Below, one piece after another: positions 13,994-22,453 of a DNA stretch of 35,728 nt. The first letter of the stretch is position 1; every line of letters begins with the position of its first letter. Where the stretch lies: contig JARIFA010000018.1 in NCBI GenBank assembly GCA_031127075.1, positions 1 through 35,728 on the forward strand, read 5' to 3'. Under the pieces are notes generated by a model. It searched no databases, was not told the DNA's origin, and worked only from the letters and a program-made list of their open reading frames with translations. Source of the stretch: Gemmatimonadota bacterium. GTDB taxonomy: Bacteria; Gemmatimonadota; Gemmatimonadetes; Gemmatimonadales; Gemmatimonadaceae. A program made the translations under genes and the position numbers.

Positions 13994-16428
13994 GCGAACT
14001 CCGCGATGGTGACGCCGGCGCCACCCTCGTTCCAGGCGCCGAGACGGAATTGCGCGACCCGACGGTCCTGCGTCAACACCTGCCCGACGCGCTCGCGGAG
14101 CGCGCCGGTCCCCTTCCCGTGGATGATTCGCAGCTGGCGGAGATCGGCCCGGATAGCGGCGTCGAGCGCCTGGACGACCAGGTCGTCGACCTCGTGCACG
14201 CGAACCCCGCGGACGTCGACCTCCGGCTTCGCCTCGAGTTCCGGCACGTCGATGATCGCGACCTTCTCCTCGCGCAGGTGCCGCGCCGAGAGGCGCCGGA
14301 GGGTGGCGAAGGGCACGGTGAGCTTGAGCGATCCGACGGCAACGATGGCGTCGCTGCCGCGTCGCTCGAGGAGGCGGCCGGGCTTCCCGCCGAGCGTCCC
14401 GACGGCGACCGCATCGCCGATCGCGGGGACCCCCGCGGGCTCGGCGTTCCCCCCGACCGGCCCGACGGCCGCGAGGCGCGCGTCCCGGTCGGCGGCCTCC
14501 AGGCGATCGAGCGCCGCCTGCTCCGACGCGGCGAGTCCTTCGAGCGTCCGCCGCGCAGCGGACGCTTCCGCCGACGCCGCATCGCCGGCCACGGTGCGCA
14601 GCCCCGCGATCGTGCGCTCCACCTCGCGCCGCGCATCGAGCAGATAGCGCCGAGCCTCGCGACGCGACTCCCGCTCCACCTCGCGCTCGCGTGCCTGCAC
14701 CGCTCCTTCGCGCTCGGCCAGCCGCGCCGCCCGGGCCTGCAGGTCCGCCTGCTGCGCGTCGACCTCGCGCGCCTGCGACGCGAGCCCCGTCGCCCGCGCC
14801 TCGACGTCGGCGAGGAGCGCCGTCAGGTCGCGCTCAATCGTCGGGATGCGGGCCTCGGCGCGCGCGAGCACCGCGTCGGGCATCTGCAACCGACGCGCGA
14901 TCGCGAGCCCGTACGACCGCCCCGGGATCCCCTTGATCAGCCGATACGTCGGCGCGAGGCGCGACTCGTCGAACTGCAGCGACGCATTCACCACGCCGGG
15001 CACGTCGCCAGCGAGCTCTTTCAGGGCGCCGAGGTGCGTCGTCGCGATCGTCGTCGTTCCACGCGCCGTCAGCGCCTCGAGAATCGCCCCGCCAAGCGCC
15101 GCGCCCTCGAGCGGGTCGGTGCCGGAGCCGAGCTCGTCGATCAGCACCAGCGCGTCCGCCGACGCCTCGGCGAGGATCGCGGTGAGGTGCTTGAGATGCG
15201 CACTGAAGGTCGAGAGCGAGGCGGCGAGACTCTGTTCATCGCCGATGTCGGCGAAGACGTCGTCGAAGCACGGGATCGTGCTCTCGGCACCCACGGGCGC
15301 GGGGATCCCCGCCTGCACCATCAGCGCGCAGAGCGCGAGCGCTTTGAGCAACACCGTCTTGCCGCCCGTGTTCGGCCCGGACACGAGCAGGGTCCGCTCG
15401 CTCGGCGCCATCGCGAGGTCGAACGGCACCACCGCCACGCCTTGGGCGAGGAGGAGCGGATGGCGCCCGTCGCGTACATGGAACCCGTCTCGTGCGGCGA
15501 CGAGCGCAGCGTCGGCGCAGCCCGTGGCGAGCGCGTAGCGGGCGCGCCCGTAGAGCGCGTCGAGCGCGACGAGCGCCTCCAATGCCGCGACCAGCGCGTC
15601 GCGGTCAGGGCGGATGCTGTCGGTGAGCTCGCGAAGAATCCGCTCGCACTCCTCCGCCTCCTCCCGCTCGAGCTCTCGGATGCGGTTCCCCGCCTCGATC
15701 GCCGCCGGCGGTTCGACGAAGAGCGTCTGCCCGGAGGCGGAGCTGTCGTGCACGAGGCCGCCCACCGCCGCGCGTCCCTCGCGGCGCACGGGGATCACAT
15801 AGCGCCCATTCCGGAGGGTGACCGAGGCGTCGTCGACGCGATGATGCGCCTCGAGGCGCGCCATCAGGCGCTCCAGGAGGCGGACCAGTTCGCCCTCGGC
15901 GCCGCGCCGCTCCCGTCGGATGCGGCGGAGCGGCGGCGAGGCGTCATCGCGGAGCTCGCCCTCCTCGGTGAGCACCCGATCGAGGTGCTGCTCGACCGCG
16001 GGACGCGCCACGAGCGCATCGGCGAACGGCGCCAGCAGGCCGCGCACCATCGCGGGGACCGCCTCCGCACGGAGCGCGAGCTGCGTGCGGCGCGAGGAGA
16101 CGAGGAGGGTGAGGAGGTCGCGGAGCTCGACGCCGCTCCAGACCGTGCCCGGGACGCGGAGTCGCGTCAGGGCGGCGCCGAGGTCGGGGATCCCCTCGGG
16201 ACGCCATCCCTCCTCGCCGACGACGAGAGAGCGCATCGCCCCTACCTGCCGATGGATGCGGTGAAGCGCCGCGAGCGACTCGTCGCGCTCCGGACGCGTC
16301 CCCCCGACGCGCTGCGGGCGCAGCGCGCGGATGCGCGCCGCGCCCGGACCACTCGACGCGAACCCTGCGACATGTTCGAGGAGCCGGGCGAACTCGAGGA
16401 CGTCGAGGGCGTGCGGCTGCACGGTCAC
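13990..16428 (-). CDS. mutS2: MutS2-family ATPase/endonuclease
   Basis: An 812-residue MutS2 protein. These suppress homologous recombination or rescue collided ribosomes, rather than performing mismatch repair. The N-terminal mismatch-recognition domain of MutS1 is absent. The ATPase has Walker A GPNTGGKT (351-358), Walker B LVLIDELGSGTDP (427-439) and the segment TIATTHLGALKELA. A long coiled coil follows (about 520-640, AREVDAQQADLQARAARLA and similar). The C-terminal Smr nuclease domain (about 730-800) has VDVRG and IIHGKGTGALRE. The GTG start overlaps yqeY as GTGA. Confidence 0.95.
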   Translation of the reverse strand: MTVQPHALDVLEFARLLEHVAGFASSGPGAARIRALRPQRVGGTRPERDESLAALHRIHRQVGAMRSLVVGEEGWRPEGIPDLGAALTRLRVPGTVWSGVELRDLLTLLVSSRRTQLALRAEAVPAMVRGLLAPFADALVARPAVEQHLDRVLTEEGELRDDASPPLRRIRRERRGAEGELVRLLERLMARLEAHHRVDDASVTLRNGRYVIPVRREGRAAVGGLVHDSSASGQTLFVEPPAAIEAGNRIRELEREEAEECERILRELTDSIRPDRDALVAALEALVALDALYGRARYALATGCADAALVAARDGFHVRDGRHPLLLAQGVAVVPFDLAMAPSERTLLVSGPNTGGKTVLLKALALCALMVQAGIPAPVGAESTIPCFDDVFADIGDEQSLAASLSTFSAHLKHLTAILAEASADALVLIDELGSGTDPLEGAALGGAILEALTARGTTTIATTHLGALKELAGDVPGVVNASLQFDESRLAPTYRLIKGIPGRSYGLAIARRLQMPDAVLARAEARIPTIERDLTALLADVEARATGLASQAREVDAQQADLQARAARLAEREGAVQAREREVERESRREARRYLLDARREVERTIAGLRTVAGDAASAEASAARRTLEGLAASEQAALDRLEAADRDARLAAVGPVGGNAEPAGVPAIGDAVAVGTLGGKPGRLLERRGSDAIVAVGSLKLTVPFATLRRLSARHLREEKVAIIDVPELEAKPEVDVRGVRVHEVDDLVVQALDAAIRADLRQLRIIHGKGTGALRERVGQVLTQDRRVAQFRLGAWNEGGAGVTIAEFA

Positions 16429-16868
16429 TGCCCCGGCCCGAGCTCCTCGCGCGCGATCCGGTTGAGGACGGCGCCGTCCGCTTTCCCCTTGAAGGACTTC
16501 ATCAGGGCGCCCATCACCGCCCCGAGGGCAGCCGCGCCGGCGTCGATCGCCTCGCGGGCCACCACCCGCATCTCCGCCTCGGTCGGCGCGGCGGGCAACC
16601 AGGTCTCGAGCGCCGTCGCCTCCCGGTGCTCTACGGCCGCGAGCTCCTCGCGACCGGCCTGCTGGTACATCTCCACCGACTCGCGTCGGCGTTTGATCGC
16701 CTTCCGCAGGACCTCCACGACGTCATCGTCGGTGAGGTCCCGCTTCAGTTCGATCTCACGGTTCTTGATTTCTGCGAGCACCGTGCCAAGGAGCAGGACG
16801 CGGTCCTTGTCCTGCGCCTTGCGGGCGTCTAAGAGCTCGCCCTGCACGAGCGCCATCAACCCGGCCAT
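16425..16868 (-). CDS. GatB/YqeY domain protein
   Basis: A 147-residue YqeY-family protein, similar to the C-terminal tRNA-binding domain of GatB. Family motifs are RVLLLGTVLAEIKNREIEL, a middle region rich in charged residues (KAIKRRRESVEMYQQAGREE), and MGALMKSFKGKADGAVLNRI at the end. It may affect tRNA-dependent amidation or tRNA quality control, but the family role is poorly defined. The ATG lies 1 base after rpsU, a very common pairing. Confidence 0.93.
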   Translation of the reverse strand: MAGLMALVQGELLDARKAQDKDRVLLLGTVLAEIKNREIELKRDLTDDDVVEVLRKAIKRRRESVEMYQQAGREELAAVEHREATALETWLPAAPTEAEMRVVAREAIDAGAAALGAVMGALMKSFKGKADGAVLNRIAREELGPGQ

Positions 16869-16869
16869 G

Positions 16870-17058
16870 TCAGTACGAGCGGGTCCGCTTGGTCTTCCGC
16901 TGCGCGGCGTTGAGCTTCCGCTTGCGCTTCTCGCTCGGCTTCTCGTAATGCCGATGCTTCCGCAGGTCCGCGAGGATCCCGGCCTTCTCGCACTTCTTCT
17001 TGAAGCGCTTGAGCGCGCGCTCGAAGTTCTCGTCCTCGTGGATGATGATCTCCGACAA
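16870..17058 (-). CDS. rpsU: 30S ribosomal protein S21, TTG start
   Basis: S21 sits near the 16S 3' end on the 30S platform and aids mRNA engagement. The 62-residue product, [19 protein letters not shown] then [10 protein letters not shown] and a basic tail ([19 protein letters not shown]), is typical in length and sequence. The start is TTG at 17058, which fits the family N terminus and lies 8 bases after a run of six G residues acting as Shine-Dalgarno. An upstream in-frame TTG at 17088 would add ten non-conserved residues. It leads the rpsU-yqeY-mutS2-dnaG block. Confidence 0.95.
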   Translation of the reverse strand: MSEIIIHEDENFERALKRFKKKCEKAGILADLRKHRHYEKPSEKRKRKLNAAQRKTKRTRSY

Positions 17059-17124
17059 ACTGACTTCCCCCCTTGGATGGCGGGTCAACGCCGGTTGGGG
17101 TACGGGTGGTGTTAGCCCCTGAAG

Positions 17125-18270
17125 TTATGGCAGGACAAGCGGTTGGGCAACCCGGGCCACTTCGGCGAGCACCCCCGCCCGGAAAACCTCGAGCGAGAAC
17201 AGCTCCGCCTGGGCGCGGCAGTCGGCCGCACTGATGCGCCCGGCCGCGCACGCGGCTTCCACCCGCTGGACACCCTCCCGGATCGCCTCCGGGGTCTGCG
17301 TCTCGAAGAACGCCCCCGTCCCCGGCCCCGTCTCCGCGCTCACCACGGTTTCCAAGGCACCGCCCCGCCCGTACGCGACCACCGGGATGCCACAGGCCAT
17401 CGCCTCAATCGGGACGATGCCGAAATCCTCCTCGGCAGCGAAGACGAACCCCCGCGCGCCCTGCAGGACACGGCGGACCTCCTCCCGCGGCAGGTGCCCG
17501 CGGAGCTCGATGTTCGTCACGCCGCGGGCCGCCGCCTCGACCCGAGGCCGCTCGGGCCCATCACCGACCACCACGAGGCGATGGGTCGGCAGCCCGGCGA
17601 AGGCCTCGACAATGAGCGGGATCCGCTTGTACGGGACGAACCGCGACGCGGTGCACCAGTACGGCGCGCCCGGCGCGGCCACGCCCGGCCGGAAGAACTC
17701 GGTGTCGACCGGAGGGTATACCACCGACGCGGTCCGACCATACGCGCGCGCGATCCGATCGGCGATGAACGATGAGATCGCGACGTACGCCGTCGGACGC
17801 CCAGCCGTCGCGAGATCCCACCGGCGCATCCGCTCCAACAGGAGGCGCGCCAACCACCCCCGCACACCCCGATTGAGCCCCGTCTCTCGGAGGTACGACT
17901 CCCGGAGATCCCAGGCGTATCGCATCGGGGAGCAGCAGAGGCACAGGTGGACCTGCCCCGGTCCGATTCGCACCGACTTGGCCACCGCGTGTGAGACGGA
18001 GATGACGAGGTCGTAGCCACGCAGGTCGAGGGAGGCGACCGCCAGGGGCAGGAGCGGGAGCAGCGCGCGATGCCACCGCGTCGCGCCCGGGATCCGTTGA
18101 AGGAACGACGTCCGAACCGGCCGCCCGTCGAGCCGAGACTGAAGCGACGGCGCCGGATCGGCGAGGAGCGCGAACTGCTGCGCCTCCGGGAAAAGTCGCT
18201 GGAGCTCGACGGTGATCTCCTCCGACCCGCCGTGCGTGACCAGCCATTCGTGAACGAGGGCGACCCTCAT
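17125..18270 (-). CDS. Family 4 glycosyltransferase
   Basis: A 381-residue GT-B fold glycosyltransferase, probably transferring a sugar from a nucleotide donor to a surface glycan or glycolipid. It starts MRVALVHEWLVTHGGSEEI, the typical N-terminal loop of the family. It contains SRFVPYKRIPLIVEAFAG and, in the donor site, FAAEEDFGIVPIEAMACG followed by IPVVAYGRGG (EX7E motif). The ATG overlaps the stop of the HIT gene as ATGA. It is out of place among ribosome and chaperone genes; donor and acceptor are unknown. Confidence 0.88.
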   Translation of the reverse strand: MRVALVHEWLVTHGGSEEITVELQRLFPEAQQFALLADPAPSLQSRLDGRPVRTSFLQRIPGATRWHRALLPLLPLAVASLDLRGYDLVISVSHAVAKSVRIGPGQVHLCLCCSPMRYAWDLRESYLRETGLNRGVRGWLARLLLERMRRWDLATAGRPTAYVAISSFIADRIARAYGRTASVVYPPVDTEFFRPGVAAPGAPYWCTASRFVPYKRIPLIVEAFAGLPTHRLVVVGDGPERPRVEAAARGVTNIELRGHLPREEVRRVLQGARGFVFAAEEDFGIVPIEAMACGIPVVAYGRGGALETVVSAETGPGTGAFFETQTPEAIREGVQRVEAACAAGRISAADCRAQAELFSLEVFRAGVLAEVARVAQPLVLP

Positions 18271-18632
18271 CCTGGCGGCCAGCCGAGGGCGCGCCCGCCA
18301 AGGACATGGACATGCAGGTGCCCGACAGTCTGCCCCCCGTCCCAACCCGTGTTGATCACGCAGCGGTAGCCGCCGTCCGCGATCCCCTGCTGCCGCGCGA
18401 CCTGCCGCGCGAGCGCCAGCACCGCGCCAAGGAGGGCGGGATCCTCCGCCGCGTCGAGCGACGGCAGATGCGCCCGCGGCACGATGAGCACGTGCACCGG
18501 CGCCTGCGGAGCGATGTCCCGGAACGCGATCGCCTCCGGTGTCGACGCGACGAGGGTCGCGGGGATCATCCCGGCGACGATGCGACAGAAGAGGCAGGTG
18601 GGCTCGGCGGCAAGCGGCGTCAGGCCGGACAC
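18267..18632 (-). CDS. HIT-family nucleotide hydrolase (HINT-like)
   Basis: About 121 residues with the histidine-triad motif HLHVHVLGG (105-113), CLFCRIVAG (13-21) near the N terminus and AIAFRDIAPQAPVHVLIVPR in the middle. This is the HINT branch, which hydrolyses AMP-linked phosphoramidates or adenylated intermediates. The start chosen is GTG at 18632, 5 bases after a GAGG ribosome-binding site; GTG at 18638 is an alternative. It is tightly packed after rsmE and overlaps the glycosyltransferase start. Confidence 0.9.
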   Translation of the reverse strand: MSGLTPLAAEPTCLFCRIVAGMIPATLVASTPEAIAFRDIAPQAPVHVLIVPRAHLPSLDAAEDPALLGAVLALARQVARQQGIADGGYRCVINTGWDGGQTVGHLHVHVLGGRALGWPPG

Positions 18633-18639
18633 GGGCACC

Positions 18640-19443
18640 TCAAGGAGCGATGGGCGGCGACCCATCACCGAGCGCGTCACCGAGCGCGACGCGGACGGTG
18701 GCGAGCGCGGCGAGGCCCGCGGTCTCGAATCGGAGGATGCGCCGCCCGAGAGACACCGGAACGAACCCGGCCGCGACGAGTTCCTCACGCTCCGACGGTT
18801 CGATGCCACCCTCAGGTCCGAGGGCGACGGTCACCGCGGGAGCGGCCGGTCCATCGGTCAGGGCGCGGTCGCGCACAACCGAGCGAACCGACGCGCTCAC
18901 CCCGGCGAGATGATCGCGCAACGGCACCCCATCGCCATCGAGCAGGAATCGCACGCCCACAGGGGCGGCGGCAAGCGCGGCACCAAGCGCGGCCTCGGGA
19001 TACATCGTCGGCGCCCAGGCACCACCGCTCTGCTCCAGAGCAGCCGCGATGCGGCCGCGCACCCGCTGGTGGAACGTCGGCCCCTCGCCGCGCGGCGTCA
19101 CGTGCTTCGACCGACGGAAGAGCACCGGACGCCAGGTCGTCAGCTCCAGCTCGGTCGCCTTCTCGGCGAGCCAGAGCATCCGGTCCTTATCGGCCACGGG
19201 GAGGAGGAGGTGCACCGGCGACGGGGGCGCGACCAGCTCGACGGCGTCGACGTGGACCGCCGCGTGGCGCTTCGCGAGGAGCGTCAGCACCCCCGCCCCA
19301 CGACTCCCGGTCCCATCGAGGAGGCCCACGCGCATCCCGGTGTCGAGCCGACGCACGCGCAGGTGATGCGCCGCATCCTCGCCAAGGGTCACCGTCTCAC
19401 CGACGGCGAACGGCGCGTCGCTGACGAAGGTCGGCAGGCTCAC
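18640..19443 (-). CDS. rsmE: 16S rRNA (uracil-N3) methyltransferase RsmE
   Basis: RsmE methylates U1498 (E. coli numbering) of 16S rRNA. The 267-residue protein has an N-terminal PUA-like domain (VTLGEDAAHHLRVRRLDTGM) and a SPOUT methyltransferase domain with the knot signatures LGPEGGIEPSERE (208-220) and SLGRRILRFETA (231-242). The GTG at 19443 overlaps the prmA stop as GTGA. A much longer open frame upstream is only the antisense-like extension through prmA. The dnaJ-prmA-rsmE order is widespread. Confidence 0.93.
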   Translation of the reverse strand: MSLPTFVSDAPFAVGETVTLGEDAAHHLRVRRLDTGMRVGLLDGTGSRGAGVLTLLAKRHAAVHVDAVELVAPPSPVHLLLPVADKDRMLWLAEKATELELTTWRPVLFRRSKHVTPRGEGPTFHQRVRGRIAAALEQSGGAWAPTMYPEAALGAALAAAPVGVRFLLDGDGVPLRDHLAGVSASVRSVVRDRALTDGPAAPAVTVALGPEGGIEPSEREELVAAGFVPVSLGRRILRFETAGLAALATVRVALGDALGDGSPPIAP

Positions 19444-20264
19444 CGCGCCGCCCGCACCGACCACCACACGTCCTCGGCGTCCTCGGCCACCACGCGCCAC
19501 CCGCGCGCGGCGAGCGCCTGGCGCATCGCCGGACGCTCCTCCTGCAGGATGCCGCTGAGGATGATCTCCCCATCGGGTGCGAGCGCGGCCGGCAGTGCCG
19601 GGAGCAGCTCGAGCAACACCGACGAGATGATGTTCGCGAGGATGACGCGCACCGGTGCGACGAGCGGGAGCAGCAGGGCCGCATCGCCCTCGAGGACCGC
19701 GACCTGCGCCGCGACCCCGTTGCGCACGACGTTCTCCTCCGCGTTTGCGATCGAGTCGACGTCGTTCTCGATCGCGAAGGCGCGCGCCGCGCCAAGCTTG
19801 ACCGCGGCGATCGCGAGCACGGCACTCCCCGCCCCGAGGTCGGCGACAGCGTCCCCGGGGCGGATCGTCGCCTCGAGGAGCCGCACCACACCTCGCGTGG
19901 TCGGATGCTCGCCCGTGCCGAACGCCATCGCGGGCTCGATGACGACCGTCGTCGCCGCGGGGAGGCCGTCCGCGAGCCACGGCGGCGCGACCATCAGCGC
20001 GCCGAGCCGATGCGCCCCGATCCGCGTCCGCCACGCGAGCGACCAATCCACGTCCTCGAGGGGCGCGACCGTCACCCCCGCCGCCGCGTCCGCGGCGCGG
20101 AGCGCCGCCACGAACGCCTCGACGTCCGCGGTCGCGGGGAGATGCGTGACCAAGGTCACGCCATCCTCGTGCACGCCTTCGGCGCCGGCGGCGAACATCG
20201 CGGTGGTCACCCCTTCGACCTGCTCCGGCGCGCTCGGCGTGCAGACAACACGATGCCAGGTCAT
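19440..20264 (-). CDS. prmA: Ribosomal protein L11 methyltransferase
   Basis: PrmA trimethylates lysine and the N terminus of ribosomal protein L11 with SAM. The 274 residues start [20 protein letters not shown] and contain the L11-binding N domain. The catalytic domain has [13 protein letters not shown] (111-123), a SAM motif [18 protein letters not shown] (142-159), the acidic [15 protein letters not shown] and ANIISSVL (substrate-side ANI). The ATG overlaps the dnaJ stop as ATGA. Confidence 0.95.
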   Translation of the reverse strand: MTWHRVVCTPSAPEQVEGVTTAMFAAGAEGVHEDGVTLVTHLPATADVEAFVAALRAADAAAGVTVAPLEDVDWSLAWRTRIGAHRLGALMVAPPWLADGLPAATTVVIEPAMAFGTGEHPTTRGVVRLLEATIRPGDAVADLGAGSAVLAIAAVKLGAARAFAIENDVDSIANAEENVVRNGVAAQVAVLEGDAALLLPLVAPVRVILANIISSVLLELLPALPAALAPDGEIILSGILQEERPAMRQALAARGWRVVAEDAEDVWWSVRAAR

Positions 20265-21385
20265 CCGCCCATCGCCTCCTTCATCTTTGACCAGAACCCC
20301 TTCTCGCGAGTCTCCGGGGGGCGCTCAAGCACCTCACCCAGTTCGCCGATGAGTCGCTTCGCCTCCCGATCGAGCCCCTGCGGAGTCCAGACCTGCACGC
20401 GGACGTGCAGCTCCCCCTTCCCCGACGCGTTCACCCGGGGAAGTCCCTGCCCGCGGAGCGTGAAGACCTGCCCGCTCTGCGTCCCGGCCGGGACCTTCAG
20501 GTCGAGCGGGCCCGTGAGACCGGGCACCTGGATCGAGGCACCGAGGACGACCTGCGGGAATGAGACGAGCACCTCGCAGTAGAGGTCCTCGCCGTCCCGC
20601 TCAAATCGAGCGTCCTCGGCGACGTCGAAGACGACGATCACGTCACCGCGTGGCCCGCCGCGCACACCGACGTTCCCCACCCCACGCATCTGCATATACT
20701 GCCCGGTCGCGACCCCAGCGGGGACGCGGATGTCGAGCGTCTGCTCGCCGCGGACGCGGCCTTCGCCTCGGCAGTCGGTACAGGGGCTCGCGATCGTGGT
20801 CCCCTCACCGCGGCAGCTCGGGCAGGGACCGACGCTGACGAACTGGCCGAAGAAGCTCTGCTGCGCCCGGCGGACCTCGCCCTGCCCGGCGCAGGTGCTA
20901 CAGCGCTGCACCTGCGTGCCGGGCTCCGCCCCCGCCCCGTCGCAGCGCCCGCAGCTCTGCAGGAGCTTGAGCTTCATCTGCTTCGTCACCCCCGCCGCGA
21001 CCTCGACGAGCGTGAGCCGCAGGTCGAGCTTCACATCCTGGCCGGCCCGCGGGCCGGTCGCCCGACCGCCTCCGCCGCCGAACAGGTCGCCGAGGCCGAA
21101 GTCGCGCATGAAGATGTTGAGCGCGTCGGAAAGGTCGACGTGCTGGTATCCGCCGCCGCCCCCGCCACGGAGCCCCGCCTCGCCATACCGGTCGTAGGCC
21201 GCCCGCTTCTGCGCATCGCGAAGCACGTCGTAGGCCTCGGTCACGGTCTTGAACCGCTCCTCGGCCTCCTTCGAGCCCCCGTTGCGATCGGGGTGGAACT
21301 GCATCGCGAGCTTGCGATACGCCTTCTTGATCTCGTCGTCGCTCGCGTCGCGCGCGACGCCGAGCGTCTCGTAGTAATCCGCCAT
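20261..21385 (-). CDS. dnaJ: Chaperone protein DnaJ
   Basis: Hsp40 cochaperone that delivers clients to DnaK and stimulates its ATPase. The 374 residues are full type I: a J domain with HPD at 31-33, a Gly/Phe-rich linker (about 73-115), four zinc-finger repeats ([32 protein letters not shown] at C145-C205) and the C-terminal client-binding domain. It is adjacent to hrcA (1-base overlap, TGATG), but grpE and dnaK, which often lie between or beside them, are absent from the window. DnaK must be supplied from elsewhere. Confidence 0.96.
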   Translation of the reverse strand: MADYYETLGVARDASDDEIKKAYRKLAMQFHPDRNGGSKEAEERFKTVTEAYDVLRDAQKRAAYDRYGEAGLRGGGGGGYQHVDLSDALNIFMRDFGLGDLFGGGGGRATGPRAGQDVKLDLRLTLVEVAAGVTKQMKLKLLQSCGRCDGAGAEPGTQVQRCSTCAGQGEVRRAQQSFFGQFVSVGPCPSCRGEGTTIASPCTDCRGEGRVRGEQTLDIRVPAGVATGQYMQMRGVGNVGVRGGPRGDVIVVFDVAEDARFERDGEDLYCEVLVSFPQVVLGASIQVPGLTGPLDLKVPAGTQSGQVFTLRGQGLPRVNASGKGELHVRVQVWTPQGLDREAKRLIGELGEVLERPPETREKGFWSKMKEAMGG

Positions 21386-22443
21386 CAGGTCAACAGGTCC
21401 GAGACCAGCGAAGAGGTGTGGGCCACCAGCGCGATGACCTTCTCGTACGGCATCCGCGTCGGGCCGATCACGCCGATGACACCGGTGAGGCTGCCCGCCG
21501 TGTACTCGGCGGTGACGAGGGTCAAGCCACCGAGCAGGGTCGTCCCATGCTCGCCGCCGATGGTGATGGAGACGCCGGGCTGCGCCGCGCGGGCGCGCAG
21601 TGCCGTCGCGAGGTGCGACCGCGTCTCGGTCAGGGTGAGGAGCCGCTTCATCGACTCGCCCGAGGCGAACTCGGGTTGGTCGGCGAGGAGCGACGGCTGT
21701 CCGAGGAGGACCGCGTCGTCCTCCGTCGGCGTGCCGACGTCAAAGAGCTGCTCCCCCTCCTGCACGAAGATGTTGAGCAGCTCTGCCGATCCCGGCGCCT
21801 CACTCACCCGGGTGGGCGCGGCGTCGCGGAGCCTGGCGCCGAGAGTCCGCCGAATCTCCGCCAGCGAATGCCCCGCGAGCCGCTCGTTCAGAACGAGTTG
21901 GACCTCGGCGATCGCGGGGTCGGCGATCTCGCCCGGGACCTCGATAAAGATGGTCCGGACCGTGCCGCCGACGAGCGTCAGGACAAGGATCAGGCGGTCG
22001 GCGGTGAGGCGAACGAGCTCGAGCCGCTGCAGGACGGTCTGGTCGAGCCGGGGACCGAGGGCGACCCCCAGCTCCTGCGTGAGGACCCCGAGGGACTGTG
22101 CGGCCCGACGCAGGATGTTCTCGATCGTCGAGCCACCGATCGCGATCTCCCCCGCCAGCAGTTCCTGATCGCGGAGCGGCAAGGGCTCCACCCGCATCAA
22201 CGAGTCGACGTAGACCCGATACGCCTTATCCGTGGGGACGCGACCTGCCGACGTATGCGGGTGAAAAAGGAATCCCTTCTCCTCGAGGTCGGCCATCGTG
22301 TTGCGGACGGTCGCCGACGAGACCCCGAGCCCGAACCGCCGCGAGATCGTCAGCGAGGCCGCCGGCTCCGCCGTCTCCACATAGCAGCGAACGACGGCCT
22401 CCAAGACGGAGCGCTCCCGGTTCGACAGCTCGTGAAGAGTCAT
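21385..22443 (-). CDS. hrcA: Heat-inducible transcription repressor HrcA
   Basis: HrcA represses groE and dnaK operons by binding CIRCE elements, and needs GroEL for activity. The 352 residues have the N-terminal winged helix ([57 protein letters not shown]), the inserted dimerisation/GAF-like region and a terminal [17 protein letters not shown]. The ATG at 22443 lies 10 bases after hemW, so it is probably cotranscribed with hemW. No CIRCE element (TTAGCACTC-N9-GAGTGCTAA) was found ahead of it or elsewhere in the window, so its targets lie elsewhere. Confidence 0.95.
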   Translation of the reverse strand: MTLHELSNRERSVLEAVVRCYVETAEPAASLTISRRFGLGVSSATVRNTMADLEEKGFLFHPHTSAGRVPTDKAYRVYVDSLMRVEPLPLRDQELLAGEIAIGGSTIENILRRAAQSLGVLTQELGVALGPRLDQTVLQRLELVRLTADRLILVLTLVGGTVRTIFIEVPGEIADPAIAEVQLVLNERLAGHSLAEIRRTLGARLRDAAPTRVSEAPGSAELLNIFVQEGEQLFDVGTPTEDDAVLLGQPSLLADQPEFASGESMKRLLTLTETRSHLATALRARAAQPGVSITIGGEHGTTLLGGLTLVTAEYTAGSLTGVIGVIGPTRMPYEKVIALVAHTSSLVSDLLT

Positions 22444-22453
22444 AAGTGGAAGA

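Noticed and set aside
12725-14647. Plus-strand open frame of about 640 codons over dnaG and mutS2
   Set aside because: Antisense to well-supported genes, low-complexity basic translation, no start signal.
14050-17115. Long plus-strand open frame (over 1000 codons) antisense to mutS2 and yqeY
   Set aside because: It is a shadow of the minus-strand genes in a GC-rich genome; the Arg- and Glu-rich translation shows no domain, while the opposite strand has clear MutS2 motifs.
18640-20046. Extended rsmE reading frame through prmA
   Set aside because: The upstream part is an alternative frame of prmA; the RsmE start at 19443 fits the family and GTGA coupling.
22444-22453. CIRCE element ahead of hrcA
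   Set aside because: Only 10 bases separate it from hemW and no TTAGCACTC-type repeat was found in the window.
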